NCBI GenBank assembly: GCA_919902665.1
Contig: CAKKRK010000064.1
Span: forward strand, 20,375-84,374
Source of the DNA: Nitrospiraceae bacterium
GTDB taxonomy: Bacteria; Nitrospirota; Nitrospiria; Nitrospirales; Nitrospiraceae
Reading direction: 5' to 3'
Length of the DNA: 64,000 bases
Part shown: positions 1-8,245 of the stretch, one piece after another
Numbering within the stretch: position 1 is the first letter of the stretch
Layout of the letters: each line of letters begins with the position of its first letter
The notes under the pieces: model-generated
Database searches by the model: none
Seen by the model: the letters and a program-made list of their open reading frames with translations, nothing else
Told to the model about the DNA's origin: nothing
Made by a program: the position numbers and the translations under genes

Positions 1-575
1 GCGGTATCAACCTCATCGAAATCCCATGTGATGGTAAGTACCAAATTTCTCCGGTCATCATGCCGCTTGAGCGCACGCACGAATTTGAAAGCCGGTTGAT
101 GTTGTTTTTTACTGGGATCTCACGGTTTGCATCGGAAATCGCCGAGTCGCAGATCAAGGCAATTCCCAACAAAACCAGAGAGCTGGAAGCCATGAGGGCC
201 ATGGTAGACGAGGCGTTGCACGTGCTCGTAGGCAGAGGCAGCTTGGATGACTTCGGACGGCTGTTGCACGAATCCTGGCTGCTCAAGCGGAGTCTCACTT
301 CCAGGATTTCCAGTCAAAAAGTCGACGACATTTACGAAGAGGCTCGGCGGGCGGGAGCGATTGGCGGCAAGTTGCTGGGAGCCGGCGGGGGTGGGTTCAT
401 GCTGTTCTACGTGCCTCTTGCCCATCAGCAGCAGGTGCGTGATGCCCTCTCAAAATTGCTGGAGATCCCGTTTTGTTTTGAACATATGGGAACACAGATC
501 ATTTTCTGCGACCCCGGTACCCGAGGGGCTTCTTATAACTCCGGTTACCCGATGATGGCGAGTGTGGCCAGATGA
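1..575 (+). CDS. GHMP-family sugar kinase, C-terminal part (HddA-like), 5' truncated by window edge
   Basis: The frame is open from base 3 to the TGA at 573-575, so the gene starts outside the window and about 190 C-terminal residues are seen. The motif KLLGAGGGGF near the middle is GHMP kinase motif 3, which binds the phosphate of ATP or the substrate. The flanking sequence resembles D-glycero-D-manno-heptose 7-phosphate kinase (HddA), which phosphorylates heptose-7-P at C1 on the way to GDP-heptose. Heptose specificity is inferred; fucokinase-like or other GHMP kinases remain possible. The next start codon overlaps the stop as ATGA, but that downstream gene is decayed. Confidence 0.75.
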   Translation, partial: GINLIEIPCDGKYQISPVIMPLERTHEFESRLMLFFTGISRFASEIAESQIKAIPNKTRELEAMRAMVDEALHVLVGRGSLDDFGRLLHESWLLKRSLTSRISSQKVDDIYEEARRAGAIGGKLLGAGGGGFMLFYVPLAHQQQVRDALSKLLEIPFCFEHMGTQIIFCDPGTRGASYNSGYPMMASVAR

Positions 576-690
576 TCGTTTATGCGAATAAAAAAGTCCT
601 TCTCATCTGAGGCGCCGGTCTCATCGGCTGACTGCTGCCGGCGCTTGTAGTACCGGACTCCACAGGATCCGGTTGGTGTTATAGGAGGAT
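572..690 (+). pseudogene. Remnant of an NAD-dependent epimerase/dehydratase start
   Basis: An ATG at 572 overlaps the kinase stop (ATGA). Translation gives MIVYANKKVLLI, a stop (608-610), GAGLIG, a stop (629-631), then LLPALVV before similarity fades. The pattern matches the beta1-GxxGxxG nucleotide-binding start of extended SDR epimerases, in which the first stop sits at the first Gly of GGAGxIG. No intact ORF continues in any frame up to the next gene at 794. I infer a gene that decayed or was deleted to about 30 recognisable codons; the right boundary is approximate. Confidence 0.5.
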
Positions 691-793
691 TTCTCTCTCG
701 TGTTCGTAGATGTAGATAGGCGATCCCCTGAACCGATCCATCAGTCGTGTATCATCTGAGGGATGGATCAACTTTCAAAGGTGAGACATCCAA

Positions 794-2779
794 ATGAATA
801 GCTCTGGTAGTCCCATAAAAGTCGGTCTCGTGCAAATCAACAATAGTTTTTCCAATCAGAACTACCTGCCGCTCGCAGTTGGAATGCTGCAGGCATATGC
901 CCAAGCTTTTTTGCAGCAACCAGAGAGGTTCGAGTTTCTGTTGCCGGTATATAAGAGAGTTCCTGTCCCCCACGCGGTGGAGAAGCTGTTGTGCGCGGAT
1001 ATCATACTGATGAGCGTGTACGTGTGGAACTTCAGGATATCCCTCAAAATCGCTGAAGAGCTGAAACGTCGCCGCCCTGAGGCGGTCATCGTGTTTGGCG
1101 GACCTCATGTGCCCGAGCGTGACGACATGTTCCTCAAACGCTATCCGTTTATTGATATCGCTTGTCATGGGGAGGGTGAGCAAGTCGCATTGGCGGTCCT
1201 GGAAAACTTTACCGTGAGAAATTGGTCTCAGGTTCCATCCATCAGCTATGTTGATCAGAGGGGTGCCGTTGTCAAGAATCCGCGTGTCGGGAGAGTCAAG
1301 GACCTTTCGGTATTTCCCTCTCCCTATCTTGCCGGTGTATTTGAGCCTCTTATGGTTGCGAACCCATCCGAGCATTGGATCGCGCTCTGGGAAACGAATC
1401 GAGGGTGTCCCTTCGCCTGTACCTTTTGTGATTGGGGATCTGCGGTGGCGAGCAAGGTCTATGGCTTCGACCTTGAGCGTATCTATAAAGAGGTAGAGTG
1501 GTTTTCGAACCGGAAGATCGAGTTTGTCTTCTGCTGTGATGCAAACTTCGGCATCCTATCCCGTGACGTTGATATCGCGAGTTATGTCGCCGAATCAAAG
1601 AAGAAGACGGGGTTTCCGCAGGCCTTGTCGGTTCAAGCGACGAAGAATGCGACGGAGCGGGCGTATATGACTCAGAAAATCTTGGCCGATGCCGGTCTGA
1701 ATAAGGGGGTAGATATCGCCCTCCAGTCGATGGATCCCGACACACTGAAAAGCATCAAGCGGGGCAATATTTCGACCGCGACGTACCAAGAACTGCAGAG
1801 AAGGTTTATTCAGGACAAAGTGGATACCTATACGGATCTCATTCTCGGGCTACCCGGGGAAACATACGAAACGTTCTCCCGCGCGGTCACGACCATTATT
1901 GACAATGGGCAGCATAACCGAATTCAGTTCAATAATCTGTCTATTCTCCCGAATGCAGAGATGGGGGACCCGGAGTATCAAGAAAAGTATGGAATGGTGA
2001 CGGTCGAGTCGAGAACGATCAATATCCACGGTTCCCTGGCAGAATCTCCTGACGAGGTATTTGAAACGCAGTTGCTTGTTGTCGGGACGAAGGCGATGCC
2101 AGAGCCGGAGTGGGTTCGCACACGGGCTTTTTCCTGGATGGCGGCGTTTCTCTATTTTGATAAAGTCTTGCAGATTCCCCTGACGCTCATCCATGGCCTG
2201 TGTCAGGTGAGTTACAAGGAGCTATTCGAGCTATTTTCTGAGGCAACCCATGAGGAATATCCGATTCTTGCGTCAGTGAGACAATTCTTTCTTGATAAAG
2301 CCAGGGAGATCCAGCAGGGAGGCCCTGAATATTGTCAGTCTTTTGAATGGCTGAATATCTGGTGGCCGGCTGACGAGTACATGCTGATCAAGCTGTGTTA
2401 CGAGGATAAGCTGTCGGCTTTTTTTTCCGAGGCGGAGCAGATGTTGACTCAGGCGTTGGAGAAGCGGCAATTAGCGTTTCCCGCACAGCTGCTGCACGAA
2501 TCCATGGAACTCAATCAAGGGCTCATCAAGCGACCGTTTCAGATCGAGGATCTGGAGGTCGCAGTTTCTTGCAATATCTGGGAGTATTATCGGGCCGTCA
2601 TTTCAGGGCAACAGATTCCGCTGGAGCCCAAGCTTCTCAAACACAATATTGACCGAACCAGCAAGATTTGGAGTTCGTGGGATCTTTGGTGCCAAGAAGT
2701 CATTTGGTACGGCAATAAGCGTGGAGCGTATCTGTATGGGAATAATATTGTAGAACCTCAGTTGTCTGGCCATTTCTGA
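794..2779 (+). CDS. B12-binding-domain radical SAM protein, function unknown
   Basis: 661 residues. Residues about 8-150 form a flavodoxin-like B12-binding-type domain with the conserved GGPHV segment, but I see no DxHxxG cobalamin-His motif. The radical SAM core follows, with C205, C209 and C212 (CPFACTFC) as the 4Fe-4S ligands and a late GLPGET segment. The last ~220 residues are a helical extension of no family I recognise. Such enzymes methylate or rearrange unreactive carbons. Directly downstream are an aldo/keto reductase, an SDR and an epimerase, so I infer a role in an unusual sugar of the surface glycan. Substrate unknown. Confidence 0.85.
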   Translation: MNSSGSPIKVGLVQINNSFSNQNYLPLAVGMLQAYAQAFLQQPERFEFLLPVYKRVPVPHAVEKLLCADIILMSVYVWNFRISLKIAEELKRRRPEAVIVFGGPHVPERDDMFLKRYPFIDIACHGEGEQVALAVLENFTVRNWSQVPSISYVDQRGAVVKNPRVGRVKDLSVFPSPYLAGVFEPLMVANPSEHWIALWETNRGCPFACTFCDWGSAVASKVYGFDLERIYKEVEWFSNRKIEFVFCCDANFGILSRDVDIASYVAESKKKTGFPQALSVQATKNATERAYMTQKILADAGLNKGVDIALQSMDPDTLKSIKRGNISTATYQELQRRFIQDKVDTYTDLILGLPGETYETFSRAVTTIIDNGQHNRIQFNNLSILPNAEMGDPEYQEKYGMVTVESRTINIHGSLAESPDEVFETQLLVVGTKAMPEPEWVRTRAFSWMAAFLYFDKVLQIPLTLIHGLCQVSYKELFELFSEATHEEYPILASVRQFFLDKAREIQQGGPEYCQSFEWLNIWWPADEYMLIKLCYEDKLSAFFSEAEQMLTQALEKRQLAFPAQLLHESMELNQGLIKRPFQIEDLEVAVSCNIWEYYRAVISGQQIPLEPKLLKHNIDRTSKIWSSWDLWCQEVIWYGNKRGAYLYGNNIVEPQLSGHF

Positions 2780-2912
2780 TCTCCGGTCTCGCCGTCTAGA
2801 GAGTCAGAGTCGGATGCGCGGAATTATCTGGTCCCGTTCCATACTGAGTTCGAGCTTCAGGTGTTCTCGTCTTCATCCTCCCATTACATAGGGTAAAGCG
2901 CGGCTTTCACCA

Positions 2913-3875
2913 ATGAATTATCGTCAGCTTGGCCGGACCGGCATCCAGGTGTCAGAAATTGGTTTCGGAGCATGGGGGATCGGGGGGGCCATACGCGGCT
3001 CGATCTCCTATGGCCCTACAGACGACCAGGAAAGTCGAGAGGCACTCAAACGAGCCTTTGAAAAGGGCATCACGTTTTACGATACCGCTGATTTATATGG
3101 GTATGGGCATAGTGAGCGATTGATCGGAGAGACGTTTCAGTCGAAACGTGATCAGGTGGTTATTGCATCAAAGGTAGGAAGGCTCGATCAGGATGGGGCT
3201 CAAGACTTTTCACCGGTTCATATCCGCAGGTCACTTGATGAGAGCTTGAAGCGATTGAAGACGGACTACCTCGATTTGTACCAATTGCATGATCCTCCGA
3301 TGAAACTTCTTGAGGATGCTCCGGAGATTTGCGAGACGCTGAGGTCATTGAAGCAGACAGGGGCGATTCGTGCATGGGGGATTTCGCTCAAGGAGCCTGC
3401 TGATGGCGTGGCGGCCATCACGAAATTTCGGTGTGATGCCGTGCAGGTCAATTTCAATATGATCGACCAGCGCATCATTGCGATGGGCCTCCTCCAGTGT
3501 TGTCGTGAGGAAGGAGTTGGGCTGGTCTCCAGGACGCCCCTCTGCTTCGGCTTTCTAACAGGCGAATATTCTGCGGCCATGCAATTTGATGCACACGACC
3601 ATCGTGGTCGGTGGTCGACGGCTCAACGAGAACTCTGGGCCAATGCAAACCAAGCTTTTGCTGAGTTGAAGCGAAGAGAGAAGGAGAGCCTTGCGCAGCA
3701 AGCCTTGAGATATTGTCTTTCTTACGCAGAGGTTTCAACAGTGATCCCAGGCATGCTCCGAGCCAAAGAAGTAGATGACAATATTGACGCAAGCCGATTG
3801 GGGCCTTTGGAAGACCATGAGCGGGACACGATTGAGTCGATATACAAGAGCGCCACGTTTTTTGTGAAGAAATAA
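2913..3875 (+). CDS. Aldo/keto reductase
   Basis: 320-residue TIM-barrel oxidoreductase. It starts with NYRQLGRTGIQVSEIGFG, typical of the family. The catalytic tetrad can be read as Asp in YDTADLYG, the Tyr of the same segment, Lys in ASKVG and His in LYQLHDP. The C-terminal NADPH-binding part (STVIPGMLRAKEV) is present. It lies 133 nt after the radical SAM gene and 46 nt before an SDR gene. By context it may reduce a keto-sugar intermediate, as AKRs do in some deoxysugar pathways; this is inference. Confidence 0.85.
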   Translation: MNYRQLGRTGIQVSEIGFGAWGIGGAIRGSISYGPTDDQESREALKRAFEKGITFYDTADLYGYGHSERLIGETFQSKRDQVVIASKVGRLDQDGAQDFSPVHIRRSLDESLKRLKTDYLDLYQLHDPPMKLLEDAPEICETLRSLKQTGAIRAWGISLKEPADGVAAITKFRCDAVQVNFNMIDQRIIAMGLLQCCREEGVGLVSRTPLCFGFLTGEYSAAMQFDAHDHRGRWSTAQRELWANANQAFAELKRREKESLAQQALRYCLSYAEVSTVIPGMLRAKEVDDNIDASRLGPLEDHERDTIESIYKSATFFVKK

Positions 3876-3921
3876 CGGCATTGATCGGCCTGACGGTCGA
3901 GCACAACGCTCTCCAGTAATC

Positions 3922-4680
3922 ATGATAAATCCAGTCGGTCAGAGGCCCATACTTGTTGTGACGGGTGCAAGTGGGGGGATCGGTTCTGCGACAGTGGCGT
4001 TAGCCGCGAGTAGGGGGTTTGCCGTCGTGCTGGGCTATCATGCTCATGAAGATCGGGCACGAATGCTCGAAGAGACAATTCGGAAGTCAGGAGGCCATGC
4101 GCAGGCAATGCCCGTAGATGTGGCAGATCCTGAGTCTGTGCAAACATTCTTTGCTCGGATCGATCGGGATGTTGGACGTCTCGCTGGGGTTGTGTTGGCG
4201 GCGGGGATGAGCGGAGGCGTCTCACGGCTCAGCGACCTGAGGCCAGAGGATATTGCGCGGGTGGTGAACGTGAATTTTCTTGGCGTGCTCTATTGCGCTC
4301 GTGAAGCTGCCACGTGGATGGCGCGGTCGCGGGGCGGCCATGGCGGTAGTATTGTCAGCCTGTCGTCGGAAGCCGCCAAATTTGGAGGAAACAAGCTTGT
4401 GCCGTATGCCGCGGCCAAAGCCGGCGTGAGCACAATGACCATTGGGCTCGCACGAGAGTTGGCGTCCGAAGGCATACGGGTGAATGCGGTAAGTCCAGGG
4501 ATTATCGATACGGAACAACATGGGCGAATGGATACGGATCGACGAGCCGGGCTGGTCAATAGTATCCCAATGGGACGCATGGGGCGATCGGAGGAGGTTG
4601 CGGAATGTGTCTTGTGGCTTCTTTCCGACAGCGCAAGCTATGTGACCGGCGCAATTTTGTCGGTCCACGGTGGGCGTTAG
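3922..4680 (+). CDS. Short-chain dehydrogenase/reductase (FabG-like)
   Basis: 252 residues with the classical SDR layout: TGASGGIGSA nucleotide-binding motif near the N-terminus, a VLAAG motif (NNAG equivalent), Ser of SLSSEAAKF, and the catalytic YAAAK (Tyr-x3-Lys). The PG motif NAVSPGIIDT and the terminal SYVTGAILSVHGG are also typical. FabG-type SDRs oxidise or reduce hydroxyl/keto groups with NAD(P). In this operon a sugar or sugar-derived polyol is a more likely substrate than an acyl-ACP. The next gene starts 16 nt downstream. Confidence 0.85.
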   Translation: MINPVGQRPILVVTGASGGIGSATVALAASRGFAVVLGYHAHEDRARMLEETIRKSGGHAQAMPVDVADPESVQTFFARIDRDVGRLAGVVLAAGMSGGVSRLSDLRPEDIARVVNVNFLGVLYCAREAATWMARSRGGHGGSIVSLSSEAAKFGGNKLVPYAAAKAGVSTMTIGLARELASEGIRVNAVSPGIIDTEQHGRMDTDRRAGLVNSIPMGRMGRSEEVAECVLWLLSDSASYVTGAILSVHGGR

Positions 4681-4696
4681 AGGGATTGCACGATCC

Positions 4697-5662
4697 ATGA
4701 AGCGGAAACGGCTGTTGATTTGCGGAGCGACGGGATTCATCGGGCGTAACCTGGCGGAGTTTTTCTCACGGCAGGAGGAGTTTCAGGTAATAGGAGTCTG
4801 CCATCTGAAGCCGCCGTTTGAGTACCCGGGGCTGGAGTGGATTCAGGCCGACTTGACCAGCTCAACGGATGTCGAGCGAGCCCTTACGGGAATCGATGTG
4901 ATCATTCAGGCGGCCGCAACCACGTCTGGGGCCAAAGATATCGTGACCCGTCCCCACATTCATGTCGCGGACAATGCCGTGATGAACTCTCTGCTGTTCC
5001 GCGCGGCCTTCGATAAGAAGGTGGGACATGTCGTGTTCTTCAGTTGTACGGTCATGCTGCAAACGAGCGAACGAGCGCAAACGGAAGAGGACTTCGACGC
5101 CAATGTGCCTATCCATCCGCGCTATTTTGGAGCGGGATGGACCAAGGTGTATCTGGAAAAGATGAGCGAGTTCTACTCCCGCATCGGCTCCACTCGCTAC
5201 ACCGTGATTCGTCACAGCAATGTTTATGGACCCCATGATAAGTTCGACTTGGAGCGTAGCCACGTATTTGGCGCCACGGTGACGAAGGTGATGACCGCTC
5301 GCGATGGACGGATCGTCATCTGGGGAAGTGGTGAGGAGGGCAGAGACCTGCTATATGTCGATGATCTGGCCGATTGTGTCGATCGTGCGATCCGTTCCCA
5401 GACCAGCCCATTTGCTATTTATAATTGTGGTTATGGGGAAGCGATCATAGTCAAGCACCTGGTGGAGAAGATCATCGAAAAGTCAGGACGTTCACTGCGT
5501 GTCGAATACGACCTTTCACAGCCGTCGATCAAGACCAGCGTATTCCTAGACTGTGGAAAGGCCAAACGTGAGCTTGGATGGGTACGGGCTACGTCGCTCG
5601 ATCGGGGAATCGATCAGACGCTTGCCTGGTGGCGTGCGCATATCGCATCATCCTGCTCATGA
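4697..5662 (+). CDS. NAD-dependent epimerase/dehydratase (extended SDR) with atypical active site
   Basis: 321 residues from ATG 4697; a longer in-frame start at 4670 would overlap the previous gene. GATGFIGRN near the N-terminus binds NAD. The family Ser/Thr is in FFSCTVML. The place of the catalytic Tyr-x3-Lys reads A-G-W-T-K, with Ala where Tyr is expected. The rest (NVYGPHDKFD, GSGEEGRDLLYVDDLAD) is typical of NDP-sugar epimerases. It may be a non-canonical epimerase/reductase or may use another residue as acid/base. Its stop overlaps the next start as ATGA. Confidence 0.8.
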   Translation: MKRKRLLICGATGFIGRNLAEFFSRQEEFQVIGVCHLKPPFEYPGLEWIQADLTSSTDVERALTGIDVIIQAAATTSGAKDIVTRPHIHVADNAVMNSLLFRAAFDKKVGHVVFFSCTVMLQTSERAQTEEDFDANVPIHPRYFGAGWTKVYLEKMSEFYSRIGSTRYTVIRHSNVYGPHDKFDLERSHVFGATVTKVMTARDGRIVIWGSGEEGRDLLYVDDLADCVDRAIRSQTSPFAIYNCGYGEAIIVKHLVEKIIEKSGRSLRVEYDLSQPSIKTSVFLDCGKAKRELGWVRATSLDRGIDQTLAWWRAHIASSCS

Positions 5663-6237
5663 GCCAAGACAAGGTAGGCCGATACGAGTGGTTGAACCGG
5701 AGGAGTGCATGCCGCAATCAGCGTCTTGAAGTGTTTTTCGACACTGTCCGCACAGGGGATGGTGTGACTGTGTCGGACTTCATGGTCGTGCGGCCTCTCA
5801 TCCGCACAACTGGCAATGTCTGCGGCGTTTGCATCCTTCCGGAAGTTGACGGAAAAATCGGGCTCATGCGGGTGTACCGGCATCAGCTTAATGAGGAAGT
5901 CTGGCAGGCACCGGCAGGATTCGTCGAGGTGAATGAAGCGCCGGCGGACACCGCTTTGCGTGAATTGCAGGAAGAGACTCCAGTGAGGTGCATGCCTGAT
6001 CGAGTGGAGTCATTGGGCCTCTATCTTCCCGACGCAGGTTTGATCGATGGATATGTAGCATTGTTTGTCGCTCGTGAAAGTGTTCTGTCAAGCGATCACT
6101 CTGGAACCGACAGAGAGATCGGGGTCGGTGGGCTTCATTTCTTCGACCGAACCGCGCTCAAGAGATTGGTGATGTCCTCGTCCGATGTGGGCGGAAGTAC
6201 ATTAGTTGCCTGCCTCCGGGTGCTTTCGGGGCCATGA
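5659..6237 (+). CDS. NUDIX hydrolase (ADP-ribose pyrophosphatase-like)
   Basis: 192 residues from the ATG that overlaps the preceding stop (ATGA). The Nudix box runs G-x5-E-x7-R-E-L-Q-E-E-T-P-V, matching GX5EX7REUXEEXGU except that Pro replaces the last Gly. Just upstream is the QAPAGF-like segment WQAPAGFVEVN common to ADP-sugar pyrophosphatases. The protein should hydrolyse a nucleoside diphosphate linked to a sugar or similar group. Being translationally coupled to sugar enzymes suggests it removes or recycles an NDP-sugar of this pathway (inference). Confidence 0.85.
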   Translation: MSQDKVGRYEWLNRRSACRNQRLEVFFDTVRTGDGVTVSDFMVVRPLIRTTGNVCGVCILPEVDGKIGLMRVYRHQLNEEVWQAPAGFVEVNEAPADTALRELQEETPVRCMPDRVESLGLYLPDAGLIDGYVALFVARESVLSSDHSGTDREIGVGGLHFFDRTALKRLVMSSSDVGGSTLVACLRVLSGP

Positions 6238-6327
6238 CGTCTTCTCGATAGAGCGCAAGCGCACGGCGTTCATTTTTCATGATTGACCAGTGGGAGGCGT
6301 AGTGGTCGAGAAACGGCTGGATTAAGT

Positions 6328-7203
6328 ATGGACGGGATAAGCTGGATTGACGAGAGGGCGGATCGGATGACGGAGGTATTTTCCCGTACACCCTTGGCCG
6401 TTGACTTCCCTCTTCTTAAGGGTGTGTCGATTCCCTCCACCACGCTGCATAGCTTGCAAGACGCGGCTCTCAACTTTCTCCAGAGTTCAGTAGTTGCATT
6501 TATTCCTGGCAAAAGCTTGGACTGTCTGCCGTGGGGCCTGAAGGAGAATCGCCACGATCTGGAAGCTCTGCCGAATAAGACCCCAAATGGCGTGATTCGG
6601 CCCTATCTGGAGAACGTGAAGGCCTTTAAGCAATTCTCCGATGTCCTCTACTCCTTCTTAGTCAATGATAAGTTGTCAGAGGGGTTGTCACACCTCCAGG
6701 TGCCTCCTAACCTTCGTCTTGTCACGGGGACCAATCCAGGGGCGCATGGTAAACGTCCGTACGCGACCGATAAGCTTCACACAGATGTATGGGCTGGTGA
6801 GCCGCAGTTCAGCCTCAACATTCTTATCCCAATTCTCGGAGACATTGAAGCCGTCAATGTACGCTTTTGCCAGCCTAGCGCCGTGCCACCTGACCTCAGG
6901 CGCCCGCTTACAGATTATAGCGCTGCAAAACCTGACGCATTAGGCTTAACGGAATATGACCTTTCGTTGAGATGTGGTATCGCATATTTCTTCGACACCT
7001 TTTTGTTTCATCAGACCATTCGTCAGGGTGAAGGCCTTCGCCTTTCGGTGGATTTAAGAGGGTTATTCAAGGTTCAAGTCATGGGAGAAGAGAGTCCTTG
7101 GGAGTATCCATCCCGCTTTATGACACTGGGGCAAGTAGCTGCTGGAGTTTCTACCGAATACCTTGCCGCCAGCAGTATTGCCGATACGCCGTATCATCGC
7201 TAG
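6328..7203 (+). CDS. Putative Fe(II)/2-oxoglutarate-type oxygenase
   Basis: 291 residues from ATG 6328; a TTG at 6283 is an in-frame alternative. The visible candidate iron ligands are H151 and D153 (LHTDVW) and a distal H228 (FLFHQT), followed ten residues later by R238, the usual 2-oxoglutarate anchor. Strand-like blocks (QFSLNILIPILGD, GIAYFFDT, LRLSVDLRG) between them fit a double-stranded beta-helix. Some members of this kind are annotated as StrG-like or phytanoyl-CoA dioxygenase-like. I infer hydroxylation or oxidation of a sugar or its substituent. Exact family is uncertain. Confidence 0.55.
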   Translation: MDGISWIDERADRMTEVFSRTPLAVDFPLLKGVSIPSTTLHSLQDAALNFLQSSVVAFIPGKSLDCLPWGLKENRHDLEALPNKTPNGVIRPYLENVKAFKQFSDVLYSFLVNDKLSEGLSHLQVPPNLRLVTGTNPGAHGKRPYATDKLHTDVWAGEPQFSLNILIPILGDIEAVNVRFCQPSAVPPDLRRPLTDYSAAKPDALGLTEYDLSLRCGIAYFFDTFLFHQTIRQGEGLRLSVDLRGLFKVQVMGEESPWEYPSRFMTLGQVAAGVSTEYLAASSIADTPYHR

Positions 7204-7267
7204 CAAGATCAGCCGTCCCACGATCTATCGCTAAAATGTAGATAGCATGCCCCTGGAGAATATTCGT

Positions 7268-8197
7268 ATGGCAAATCCCCGTCGGTTTACGGTGGGTGAC
7301 TTGAAAGAATTGGCCGGAATGCCTGATCTAGAGAGTCCCAAACAGTGGCGCGATTCTCTCACCTACCTGGTTCTCGATCCAGACGAGCAATCTGTGATCG
7401 AATCATCGGTGCGAGAGGAAATCATGACCCGGGCCTGGAGAGTATCAGGCGACAATGACTCAGCCGTGTGGGAGCGGGGATGGGGCGAGGTTGCACTCAG
7501 AGTCGAGACACTGGACAAGATTGACCCATTCGCCCTGTCTCCGAATTACTTTCGAGGAGAGAAAATCTTTCGTTTAAATGGTCGATATGTGCGGGCGGTC
7601 AGTGATGATGCTGAGTTTTTGATTGGATTGATGATCCGAGAGGCGATTCTTGCTCATTGGCTTGCGCCGTATTCTGAAGTGATCGAATTTGGATGCGGGA
7701 CAGGATTAAATCTATTTTTGCTCGCGAATCGCTTTCCGGAGAAGCGATATCTTGGTTGCGACTGGGCTAAGCCCGTTGGATCGATTCTTGATCGAATAGC
7801 TCGCGCAACTGCCACCCGGGTCGAGTTTTGCCAATACAATATGCTCACGGGCAGCGGGCTGAATGGTAAAGAATTCAAGCCGGGCACGGCAATTTGTACC
7901 GTGCATGCGATGGAGCAATTGCATACGATGTGGGAACCCTTTATTAAGGATGTTATGAGGTGCCGTCCAGCGGTATGTGTGCATCTTGAGCCATTTGTCG
8001 AATTGTATTCGGCTGAGAATCGATTCGATGAGCTGGCCAGTATGTTCCATCAGAAAAGGAAGTATTTGGTCGGATTTATCCCGGCTCTGAGGGAGATGCA
8101 TGAACGTGGGGAGGTGGAACTCCTCGAGTGCCGACGTGTGTCGTTTGGGGGGAAATTTCATGAGGCGTATTCAATCGCTGTTTGGAAGCCACTCTAG
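7268..8197 (+). CDS. SAM-dependent class I methyltransferase
   Basis: 309 residues from ATG 7268, which has GGAG nine bases upstream; an ATG at 7247 is an alternative. Motif I is clear as VIEFGCGTGLNLF at about residue 145, followed by YLGCDWAK (motif II acid). The N-terminal ~120 residues are an extra, largely helical domain before the Rossmann core. The substrate is unknown. Position between the oxygenase and the large glycosyltransferase suggests it methylates a glycan sugar or a lipid-linked intermediate. Confidence 0.75.
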   Translation: MANPRRFTVGDLKELAGMPDLESPKQWRDSLTYLVLDPDEQSVIESSVREEIMTRAWRVSGDNDSAVWERGWGEVALRVETLDKIDPFALSPNYFRGEKIFRLNGRYVRAVSDDAEFLIGLMIREAILAHWLAPYSEVIEFGCGTGLNLFLLANRFPEKRYLGCDWAKPVGSILDRIARATATRVEFCQYNMLTGSGLNGKEFKPGTAICTVHAMEQLHTMWEPFIKDVMRCRPAVCVHLEPFVELYSAENRFDELASMFHQKRKYLVGFIPALREMHERGEVELLECRRVSFGGKFHEAYSIAVWKPL

Positions 8198-8245
8198 GAT
8201 TGTTCAGCCACCCTGGTGCACGATTGGCTGAGGCGAAGGAGGAAA

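Noticed and set aside
701..760. 19-codon ORF with AGGAGG upstream before the radical SAM gene
   Set aside because: The spacing to the GTG is about 11 nt, the peptide has no features and the region is the decayed epimerase area.
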